Origin: Pedobacter roseus
GTDB lineage: Bacteria; Bacteroidota; Bacteroidia; Sphingobacteriales; Sphingobacteriaceae
DNA length: 64,000 nucleotides
NCBI RefSeq assembly: GCF_014395225.1
Contig: NZ_CP060723.1
Coordinates: 2,232,001-2,296,000, forward strand
Direction of reading: 5' to 3'
Made by a program: the position numbers and the translations under genes. Of this stretch, positions 7,732 through 14,718 are shown piece by piece; the stretch's first letter is position 1; each line of letters begins with the position of its first letter. The notes beneath the pieces are model-generated. The model saw only the letters and a list, made by a program, of their open reading frames with translations. It ran no database searches and had not been told where the DNA came from.

Positions 7732-8934
7732 ATGGACAGGTCGAAATTTTTGGATGCGATTATTGAAAATGCCATTGATGGGATTATTACCATTGATGAT
7801 AGGGGGATTATAGAACATTTAAATCCGGCTGCGCTGGAGCTTTTTGGCTATGGCAGGGAAGAGCTGGTGGGTAAAAATGTGTCGGTTTTAATGCCAGAAC
7901 CCGATCATTCCCGCCATGACGGATACCTATCCCGGTATGAACACACCGGCGAGAAACACATCATCGGAACCGGGAGAGAAGTTTCTGGCAAACGCAAAGA
8001 CGGCTCGGTTTTCCCGTTTCGGCTGGGTGTAAGCGAAATTAAATTTAGCGACCGGAAAATTTATACGGGTTTTATCCACGATCTGAGTAAAGAAAAGGCC
8101 AATGAAGAGCAAATCAGAAGTTATACCGAAAAATTAGAGGTTAAGATCAAAGAACGTACGCACGATCTGGTTAAACTGGTATCGGAACTGGAGATGGCCA
8201 AAGAGAATATGCAGGCTCTTTTTCAAAAGGAAAAGGAACTCAACCAGCTCAAAACCAGGTTTGTATCTATGGCTTCGCACGAGTTTAGGACTCCGTTAAG
8301 CTCCATACAGTTATCGGCCTCTTTAATCGATAAATACACCAGCAAACAGGATGTAGCCAGTGTAGAGAAGCATACCTTAAAAATCAAAAATTCGATCAAT
8401 AACCTTACTACGATCTTAAACGATTTCCTGTCATTAGAAAAACTCGAGGCAGGAAAAGTAGAAGCATCCGCTCAATCTTTCAACATCATCAGTTTTGCCG
8501 AAGAAATAGCTGAAGAAATGCAGATGATGACGAAACAGAACCAGCACATTATTTACGAACATACCGGTACAACCGCCGAAGTTTACCTCGATCCTAATCT
8601 GTTGAAAAACTGTGTGATTAACCTGATTTCCAACTCAATAAAATATTCCGGCGAAGATACATTGATCCAGTTTAATTCAATCTTAAAAAATGATGAACTC
8701 ATTTTGGAGGTGAAAGATAACGGAATCGGCATTCCTCAGGTCGACCAAAGTAATCTTTTCGAGCCATTTTTCAGGGCGCACAATACAGGCGATATTCCTG
8801 GAACAGGTTTAGGCCTCAACATTGTAAAAAGATATGTTGGCCTGATGGATGGCACGGTAAGCTGCCAGAGCGAACAAAATTCAGGTACAGTTTTTACGCT
8901 CACCTTTTCCTTTGGAAGTAATTTCATAAACTAA
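7732..8934 (+). CDS. FixL-like heme-PAS sensor histidine kinase
   Basis: This 400-aa protein is soluble, with no membrane segment. Residues 5-120 are a PAS domain very close to the heme-PAS of rhizobial FixL. The proximal heme ligand His200 of Bradyrhizobium FixL aligns with His62 (SRHD). The O2-signalling residues Arg206, His214, Ile215 and Arg220 align with Arg68, His76, Ile77 and Arg82. A coiled coil (125-175) leads to the HisKA phosphoacceptor His183 (ASHEFRTPL). The ATPase domain has N-box Asn297/Asn301, G1 DNGIGIP (329-335) and G2 GTGLGL (357-362). In FixL, O2 on the heme shuts off the kinase, so this kinase should be active at low O2; that is inferred from conserved residues. The regulator gene follows after 5 bp. 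Confidence 0.93.
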   Translation: MDRSKFLDAIIENAIDGIITIDDRGIIEHLNPAALELFGYGREELVGKNVSVLMPEPDHSRHDGYLSRYEHTGEKHIIGTGREVSGKRKDGSVFPFRLGVSEIKFSDRKIYTGFIHDLSKEKANEEQIRSYTEKLEVKIKERTHDLVKLVSELEMAKENMQALFQKEKELNQLKTRFVSMASHEFRTPLSSIQLSASLIDKYTSKQDVASVEKHTLKIKNSINNLTTILNDFLSLEKLEAGKVEASAQSFNIISFAEEIAEEMQMMTKQNQHIIYEHTGTTAEVYLDPNLLKNCVINLISNSIKYSGEDTLIQFNSILKNDELILEVKDNGIGIPQVDQSNLFEPFFRAHNTGDIPGTGLGLNIVKRYVGLMDGTVSCQSEQNSGTVFTLTFSFGSNFIN

Positions 8935-8939
8935 GCCCC

Positions 8940-9971
8940 ATGAACAAGAAAGTTTTGATTATCGAAGACAATGACGACATCAGGGAAAGTACGGCCGAAG
9001 TGCTTGATCTGGCCGGTTATGAAACTTTTACCGCTAAACATGGTAAGCTGGGGGTGGAAATGGCTTTAAACCATTTGCCTGATGTGATCCTCTGCGATAT
9101 CATGATGCCTGAACTGGATGGTTATGGTGTACTGTACCTGTTAAATAAAAACCAAAAAACGGCCAATATTCCTTTTATTTTTATCACCGCCAAAACCGAA
9201 CGGGCAGATATGCGACGCGGTATGGAAATGGGGGCCGATGATTACCTCACCAAACCATTTGATGATATCGAACTTTTTAAGGCGATAGAAAGCAGGTTTA
9301 AGAAAAAACAGCAATCGGCAGGTTTTAATCCGGCATCAGGCAATAGCGAAACGGTGATGGAAGAGCTTCGTAAGAAGGGCAAATCTAAACCAATAGCCAT
9401 TAAACAGATTATTTATATAGAAGGGGATGAACCAACCCATCTTTATTATGTGGTTAAGGGTCAGGTTAAAACCTATAAACGTTTTAAAGATGGTAGAGAA
9501 CTTTCATCTAATCTCTATCGGGATGGTGATTTTTTTGGATACGAAAGCCTCTGCAGTGGCGAGGTTTATACAGACAATGCGGCAACATTAATTGAATCAG
9601 ATATTATCCATATTCCAAAGGTAGATTTTATGGAATACCTGCTCAATCACCAAATGGTTTCAAAAACTTTTATCGGTTTGTTGTCGGGCAATATACGGGA
9701 TAAAGGGAAACAGATGCTTCAGCTCGCCTATTCTTCGGTAAGAAAGCGTGTGGCAGAAGCATTGCTGCAGGTTGCATCAAAATTTGGCGATGGTATTTCC
9801 GACAGTTGTACCATCCGGATTTCGCGTGATGATCTTGCCGCATTGGTAGGTACAGCCAGCGAAACCGTAAGCAGGATGCTTGCTGATTTTAAAGATGAAA
9901 AACTGATCGATAAAACAGGCAATGCCATCAATATCCTCTCGATCGAAAAACTCAGGAATATTAAACAGTAA
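8940..9971 (+). CDS. Receiver-CRP/FNR hybrid response regulator
   Basis: This 343-aa protein joins a complete CheY-like receiver to a CRP/FNR transcription factor. In the receiver (1-120) the acidic residues 9-13, phosphoacceptor Asp53 (CDIMMP), Thr83 and Lys105 are intact. Residues 150-255 form a cNMP-binding-type beta roll with a GDFFGYESL core. A dimerisation helix leads to the winged HTH at 290-340. Its recognition helix TASETVSRM keeps Glu308, Ser311 and Arg312, matching the E-xx-SR of FNR that reads TTGAT half-sites. FNR's N-terminal cluster cysteines are absent, so O2 information should arrive by phosphorylation from the adjacent kinase. It is effectively FixJ and FixK in one chain. 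T(G/A)A-N6-TCA sites at four nearby promoters are its likely targets. Confidence 0.92.
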   Translation: MNKKVLIIEDNDDIRESTAEVLDLAGYETFTAKHGKLGVEMALNHLPDVILCDIMMPELDGYGVLYLLNKNQKTANIPFIFITAKTERADMRRGMEMGADDYLTKPFDDIELFKAIESRFKKKQQSAGFNPASGNSETVMEELRKKGKSKPIAIKQIIYIEGDEPTHLYYVVKGQVKTYKRFKDGRELSSNLYRDGDFFGYESLCSGEVYTDNAATLIESDIIHIPKVDFMEYLLNHQMVSKTFIGLLSGNIRDKGKQMLQLAYSSVRKRVAEALLQVASKFGDGISDSCTIRISRDDLAALVGTASETVSRMLADFKDEKLIDKTGNAINILSIEKLRNIKQ

Positions 9972-10065
9972 AATGGTTATTTAGTTAGGTTAATTGTTTA
10001 AATCGGTTAACTGTAAATTGCAAACTGCTAACTGTTTTATATTTGACAGCCTTCTCTTCTTGCAT

Positions 10066-10164
10066 CGTCATCCTCGCGTAGGCAGGGGATCTTAATGAAT
10101 CTTCTAAGGCAATACGATTATCTTCGATGAACACTGCGTGGTTCCCAATCGAGTTGGAATGACG
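10066..10164. repeat. Intergenic repeat-like element with inverted ends
   Basis: The element starts CGTCATCC and ends GGAATGACG, so the ends are near-perfect inverted copies. The interior is non-coding. It lies in the 327-bp gap (9972-10298) between the hybrid regulator and the next gene. The left part of that gap (10000-10040) also has short AACTG-containing repeats. It looks like a REP/MITE-type dispersed element; genome copy number cannot be checked here. Confidence 0.4.
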
Positions 10165-10237
10165 AGCGAGGAGCAAACGCCAAACGCCCAACTCCAACCG
10201 CTAAAGCACCAAAAGTAACTAAAATCACTTTTTTCTC

Positions 10238-10280
10238 TAAGCATTCTCATCTCTTGCATCTGCCATGGGCCATAGTTTTG
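10238..10280 (+). promoter_or_regulatory. Predicted CRP/FNR-type site and -7 box of the hemN-ccoIS operon
   Basis: TAA-N6-TCA lies at 10238-10249 (centre 10243.5), one base off TGA-N6-TCA. A perfect -7 octamer TAGTTTTG lies at 10273-10280, again 29.5 bp from the site centre. A TTG at 10254-10256 could act as a -33 element, but its 16-bp spacing is short. The predicted transcript start is near 10286, giving a 13-nt leader. Confidence 0.6.
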
Positions 10281-10298
10281 TATATATAAACTCTGTAT

Positions 10299-10727
10299 AT
10301 GAAAGCTATAGCTTACAACATCAAACCCGATGAAAAGGAATGGTTGGTACTGGCCAATTATAAAAAACACGACATTACCATAATTGCAAACAGTTTAACA
10401 GCCGATACGCTTTCATTTGCAACGGGAAAGGAAGCCCTATTGGTTTTTAATAATGATGAGCTAAGCGAGGCGATGATTCTGGGGCTAAAAGCCCTGGGTA
10501 TAAAATATATCGCAACCTCATCCTTCCAAACAAACCATCTTGATTTAAAAGCTGCCGGTTCTGCAGGCGTTAAAGTGGCAAACGTTCCTTTGGCATCCGG
10601 CGATTCAAGTGCTAAAGAACGGATGGAACAGGTAATCAAAAACCTCGATCAGTGGGCTGCAGGTAAATGCGTAGGCAGCGCATGCTGCTGTCAAAACGAA
10701 TGTTCTACCATAAAAGCGCTTAAATAA
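10299..10727 (+). CDS. Orphan D-lactate dehydrogenase-like N-terminal domain with Cys-rich tail
   Basis: This 142-aa protein matches the substrate-binding half-domain of D-2-hydroxyacid dehydrogenases such as LdhA. The matching parts are the start MKAIAYNIKP, LALVFNNDELS-type strand near residue 48, LGIKYIATSSFQTNHLDLKA near 67-85 and a VANVPLAS strand. The whole NAD-binding domain and the catalytic His are missing. In their place is a tail with five cysteines (124, 129, 130, 131, 135; CVGSACCCQNEC). No remnant of a dehydrogenase follows, because hemN starts inside the stop (TAATG overlap), so this is a compact gene and not recent decay. It is coupled to hemN and ccoI, so a metal, heme or redox accessory role is possible. 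The function is unknown. Confidence 0.8.
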   Translation: MKAIAYNIKPDEKEWLVLANYKKHDITIIANSLTADTLSFATGKEALLVFNNDELSEAMILGLKALGIKYIATSSFQTNHLDLKAAGSAGVKVANVPLASGDSSAKERMEQVIKNLDQWAAGKCVGSACCCQNECSTIKALK

Positions 10728-12073
10728 TGGAAACTGCTGCACTCCTTAAAAAATACAATGTAGCCACCCCCAGGTATACCAGTTATCCAACCGTACCTTA
10801 CTGGGATATTGAAAATTTCAACGCAAATGGCTGGTTGGCAAGTATAGCCAATACCTATGCAAGCCATAAAGATGAAGGGATTAGTTTATATATCCACCTT
10901 CCATTTTGCGAAAGCCTGTGCACTTACTGCGGCTGCAATACCAGGATTACCAAAAACCATGACGTAGAGGTACCCTATATCAGCGCTGTACTGGCGGAAT
11001 GGAAAATGTATGTAGATGCTTTGAGGGAGAAACCCAAACTAAAAGAACTGCACCTGGGCGGAGGAACACCTACTTTTTTTAGCGCAGAAAACCTCGAATT
11101 GCTCCTAAATGGCATTATGAAGTATGCAAGCCTCACCTCAGAAACAGAGCTTTCTTTTGAGGCTCATCCTGCCAATACCACCAGTATGCACTTAACTACC
11201 CTGTATCGTCTCGGTTTTAGAAGGTTGAGCTTAGGTATCCAGGATTTTGATCCTAAAGTACAGTTCCTGATCAACCGCCATCAAACACCCCAACAGGTAG
11301 CCGAAGTTACCGCAACGGCAAGGGAAATCGGTTATACCTCTGTTAATTTTGACCTGATTTATGGCCTGCCGGGACAAACTGTAGCTGGATTAACAGACAC
11401 CATAGATGAGGTGATTAGGATGCAGCCAGATCGTATTGCCTTTTACAGTTATGCGCATGTGCCGTGGTTAAAGCCCGGGCAGAGGCATTATGATGAAAAA
11501 GATATTCCCATTGGTGATGAAAAGTTTGCCCTGTACCGGCTGGGCAGGCAATTACTCGAAGAAGCCGGTTATAAAGACGTTGGTATGGATCATTTTGCAC
11601 TAAAAAGTGATTCTTTGTTCCAGGCGCTGACGGAACAGAAGCTTCACCGCAATTTTATGGGTTACACCAATCAACATACCCATTTACTGATCGGGCTTGG
11701 CGTTTCTTCGATCAGCGATAGCTGGACAGCTTTTGCGCAGAACCCAAAAACGGTTGAAGCTTATCTGGATCAGATAGAACAGGGAATACTGCCCGTAGAA
11801 AAAGGACATTTCCTTAGCGATGAAGATCTGGAAGTGAGAAAACATATCCTCAACATCATGTGTAGGGAAAATACTTTTTACAATGAAGGAATCCCAGAAG
11901 GGGTATATGGCAGGCTATTGCCCTTGTTGCGCGATAAGCTGATATGGGTAAACGAAAAGGAAATCAGGATCACCACAAAAGGGAAATCATTTCTCCGGAA
12001 TATCTGTATGGCCTTCGATGAGAAACTGTGGCTTAAACAGCCAAAAACCCAATTATTCAGTTCATCAATTTAA
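10727..12073 (+). CDS. hemN: Oxygen-independent coproporphyrinogen III oxidase
   Basis: This radical SAM enzyme converts coproporphyrinogen III to protoporphyrinogen IX without O2. The cluster motif Cys61-x3-Cys65-x2-Cys68 followed by Cys70 (CESLCTYCGC) is characteristic of HemN. The LHLGGGTPTFF motif lies near 105, and the C-terminal HemN domain (HKFALKSDSL-type region, then KLHRNFMGYTNQ) is complete. At 448 aa it is full length. The start overlaps the preceding stop. It supplies heme under low O2 for the cbb3 oxidase encoded just downstream. Confidence 0.96.
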   Translation: METAALLKKYNVATPRYTSYPTVPYWDIENFNANGWLASIANTYASHKDEGISLYIHLPFCESLCTYCGCNTRITKNHDVEVPYISAVLAEWKMYVDALREKPKLKELHLGGGTPTFFSAENLELLLNGIMKYASLTSETELSFEAHPANTTSMHLTTLYRLGFRRLSLGIQDFDPKVQFLINRHQTPQQVAEVTATAREIGYTSVNFDLIYGLPGQTVAGLTDTIDEVIRMQPDRIAFYSYAHVPWLKPGQRHYDEKDIPIGDEKFALYRLGRQLLEEAGYKDVGMDHFALKSDSLFQALTEQKLHRNFMGYTNQHTHLLIGLGVSSISDSWTAFAQNPKTVEAYLDQIEQGILPVEKGHFLSDEDLEVRKHILNIMCRENTFYNEGIPEGVYGRLLPLLRDKLIWVNEKEIRITTKGKSFLRNICMAFDEKLWLKQPKTQLFSSSI

Positions 12074-12085
12074 AAAAGGATTACA

Positions 12086-14470
12086 ATGGAAGATCAAAAT
12101 AGAACTGCTACCCAGGCGGTCTGCTACCACTGTGGCGAAGATCTGCCCAAGGTAAAATATCAGCTGGATGATAAAGATTTTTGCTGCGCAGGTTGTATGG
12201 CTGTTTTCAAGATCTTATCAGAAAACAACCTTTGCAATTATTATGTGTACAACAATACTCCGGGCCAGCGGTTTAAAAATGATAGCCATTTAGCATACCT
12301 CGACGAACCAAAAATTATCGATCAACTGCTCGATTACAAGCACGAAAGCTCGAGCATCATTACCTTTTACATTCCCGCCATCCACTGCAGTTCCTGCATC
12401 TGGTTGTTAGAACACCTATACAAAATCAATTCCGCTATATTTAGCTCAAGGATCGATTTCCTTAAAAAACAAGTGACCATCAGTTTCAACCACGAGGAAA
12501 TCTCGTTAAGGCAACTGGTAGAAACTTTAAACCAGATTGGTTACGAACCGCTAATCAGTCTGCAGGATGTGGTAAAAGCATACAGCAGCTCGGTAGACAA
12601 AACATTGGTACTGAAAATCGCTGTAGCCGGGTTTTTAATGGGCAATGTTATGCTCTTTAGTTTTCCTGAATATTTTGGTCTTTCAGGCTTCGAGAAACAG
12701 TTTCAATCGCTTTTTGGCTGGCTAAATCTTGCTTTTTCCATTCCAGCCGCTTTTTATTGTGGACGCGATTATTTTACCTCCGCAATCACGAGTATCAGGC
12801 ACAAACACATTAATCTGGATACCCCATTAGCATTAATTATTGCGGTACTTTTCTTACGTACAGCTTTCGAAATCCTTTTCAGTACAGGACCAGGTTTTGC
12901 CGATACCCTAACAGGATTGGTGTTTTTACTCCTGATGGGCAAATGGCTTAAACAGCGTACCTATCATCACATTTCTTTCGATCGCGATTACCGCTCTTAT
13001 TTTCCAATAGCCGTAACTACGCTGCAAAATGGCAAAGAAAAACCTGTTTCTATAAACGAAATCAAAATAGGCGATCGGTTGTGGATCAGGAGTGGAGAGC
13101 TGGTTCCGGCAGATGCGATTTTGATGAAGGGTGATGCCTGGATGGACATGAGTTTTGTAACCGGCGAATCAGCGCCTGTACATAAAGTTTTGGGCGAAAT
13201 TATTTATGCGGGTGGCAGGCAAACCAGCGAAGCCATTGAGCTTGAAGTAATCAAACCTGTTTCGCAGAGTTATTTAACCGGTTTATGGAACAAGGATAAT
13301 TATAAAAAGGATACCGAAAAACAGAATTTTAACGATACTGTGGCCAAATATTTCAGCCTGGGTGTTTTTCTGATCGCATTTGCAGCTACCACATATTGGT
13401 TGCTCCAAAACGATAGCCATAAAGCATGGTCTGCATTCACAGCGGTAATTATCGTGGCCTGTCCATGTGTACTGGCTTTGAGTACGCCATTTACCTTGTC
13501 AGCAATTTTATCGGTTTTTGATAAGAAAGGTTTTTATGTGAAAAATACCGATGCCGTTGAAGAACTTGCCAAATCTGATACCCTCATTTTTGATAAAACA
13601 GGTACGCTAACCAGTAATGAAAATGCAGAAATTGGTTTTAATGGATCTCTAACAGGCGAAGAAAAAATTATTGTGGCATCGTTGCTGCGAAACTCTATCC
13701 ATCCCTTAAGCCGGCATATATTAAAGGCTTTAAATGTTGAAAGTTTTTATTCACTTAACGATTATAAAGAGTTGTTGGGCAAAGGATTATACGCACAGAT
13801 CAATGATCACACTATCTACGCCGGGCATTTGTCTATGTTGCCTATAACCATTAAATCGGTTGGTGAAACTGGTGTACATATTGTGATCGACCATACTTAT
13901 AAAGGTTGTTTTGATATCAAACAGCAATGGCGGCCCGGACTGGTACAGCTCGTTTCGAAACTCTCCAAATTTAAACTGCAGGTTTTATCTGGTGATACCG
14001 ATAATGACCGGTGGATGCTAGATACCATCTTTACGAAGAATACAACGATCAGGTTTCGCCAGAGCCCGCATCAAAAGCTCGATGCTGTCCTGCAACTTCA
14101 ACATCAGGGAAATAAAGTAATGATGTTAGGTGATGGATTAAACGATGCCGGCGCCATTAAACAAAGCAATTTTGGAATTGCGATAACCGATAACATCAAC
14201 AATTTTACACCGGGTTGCGATGCCATTCTGAAAGGCAGTGCCTTAAATCTGCTGCCAAACTTTATCCAGTTGGGTAAAGACGGACTGAAAATCATTAAAA
14301 TAAGCTTTGCTATTGCCATCGCCTATAACTGCATAGGTATTTATTTTGCCGTGCAGGGTACACTTTATCCTTTGGTGGCGGCCGTGCTGATGCCCATCAG
14401 TACCGTAACCATTATCTCCTTTACTACCCTGGCTACCAGATGGTTTGCCCGTAAAAATAAACTGATATGA
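12086..14470 (+). CDS. ccoI: Copper-transporting P-type ATPase for cbb3 oxidase assembly
   Basis: CcoI/FixI exports Cu to the CuB site of the cbb3 oxidase. This 794-aa protein starts with a Cys cluster (Cys13, 16, 33, 34, 37), then an HMA domain with HCSSC (Cys101, Cys104). Eight membrane helices surround the CPC motif (459-461). The phosphorylation site DKTGT starts at Asp503 and the hinge MLGDGLNDAGAIKQ lies near 680. All P1B-ATPase motifs are intact. It starts 13 bp after hemN and its stop overlaps the ccoS start (ATGA), so translation is probably coupled. Confidence 0.95.
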   Translation: MEDQNRTATQAVCYHCGEDLPKVKYQLDDKDFCCAGCMAVFKILSENNLCNYYVYNNTPGQRFKNDSHLAYLDEPKIIDQLLDYKHESSSIITFYIPAIHCSSCIWLLEHLYKINSAIFSSRIDFLKKQVTISFNHEEISLRQLVETLNQIGYEPLISLQDVVKAYSSSVDKTLVLKIAVAGFLMGNVMLFSFPEYFGLSGFEKQFQSLFGWLNLAFSIPAAFYCGRDYFTSAITSIRHKHINLDTPLALIIAVLFLRTAFEILFSTGPGFADTLTGLVFLLLMGKWLKQRTYHHISFDRDYRSYFPIAVTTLQNGKEKPVSINEIKIGDRLWIRSGELVPADAILMKGDAWMDMSFVTGESAPVHKVLGEIIYAGGRQTSEAIELEVIKPVSQSYLTGLWNKDNYKKDTEKQNFNDTVAKYFSLGVFLIAFAATTYWLLQNDSHKAWSAFTAVIIVACPCVLALSTPFTLSAILSVFDKKGFYVKNTDAVEELAKSDTLIFDKTGTLTSNENAEIGFNGSLTGEEKIIVASLLRNSIHPLSRHILKALNVESFYSLNDYKELLGKGLYAQINDHTIYAGHLSMLPITIKSVGETGVHIVIDHTYKGCFDIKQQWRPGLVQLVSKLSKFKLQVLSGDTDNDRWMLDTIFTKNTTIRFRQSPHQKLDAVLQLQHQGNKVMMLGDGLNDAGAIKQSNFGIAITDNINNFTPGCDAILKGSALNLLPNFIQLGKDGLKIIKISFAIAIAYNCIGIYFAVQGTLYPLVAAVLMPISTVTIISFTTLATRWFARKNKLI

Positions 14471-14646
14471 ACATCCTTTACTTTTTGGTTGGCTGCAGTG
14501 TTTTAATGGCGCTCATTTTTCTGGCTGCATTCTTCTGGGCCTATAAAACCGGCCAAAACGATGACGTACATACGCCAGGCATCCGTATACTGTTCGATGA
14601 TGAGGATATTGCCGAAAAAAGTGAAAAAGATCACTTTTCCAGCTAA
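14467..14646 (+). CDS. ccoS: cbb3 oxidase maturation protein CcoS
   Basis: This 59-aa protein begins MNILYFLVGCSVLMALIFLA, a single membrane helix, followed by FFWAYKTGQNDD and an acidic tail. This is the standard layout of CcoS, which helps place heme and copper in CcoN. Its ATG overlaps the ccoI stop by 4 bases. Its stop codon TAA is itself the left half of the predicted regulator site for ccoNO. Confidence 0.92.
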   Translation: MNILYFLVGCSVLMALIFLAAFFWAYKTGQNDDVHTPGIRILFDDEDIAEKSEKDHFSS

Positions 14647-14686
14647 CCACCGTCATCCTTTACCAGCGCCGCGCAGAATACCTTTG
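14644..14686 (+). promoter_or_regulatory. Predicted CRP/FNR-type site and -7 box of ccoNO
   Basis: TAA-N6-TCA lies at 14644-14655 (centre 14649.5), partly inside the ccoS stop codon. A perfect TAnnTTTG box (TACCTTTG) lies at 14679-14686, 29.5 bp from the site centre as at the other three promoters. The predicted start is near 14692. This would give ccoNOQPG its own low-oxygen promoter. Confidence 0.6.
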
Positions 14687-14718
14687 GTACACAAAACATA
14701 CAAAATTCAGCTTCTATT

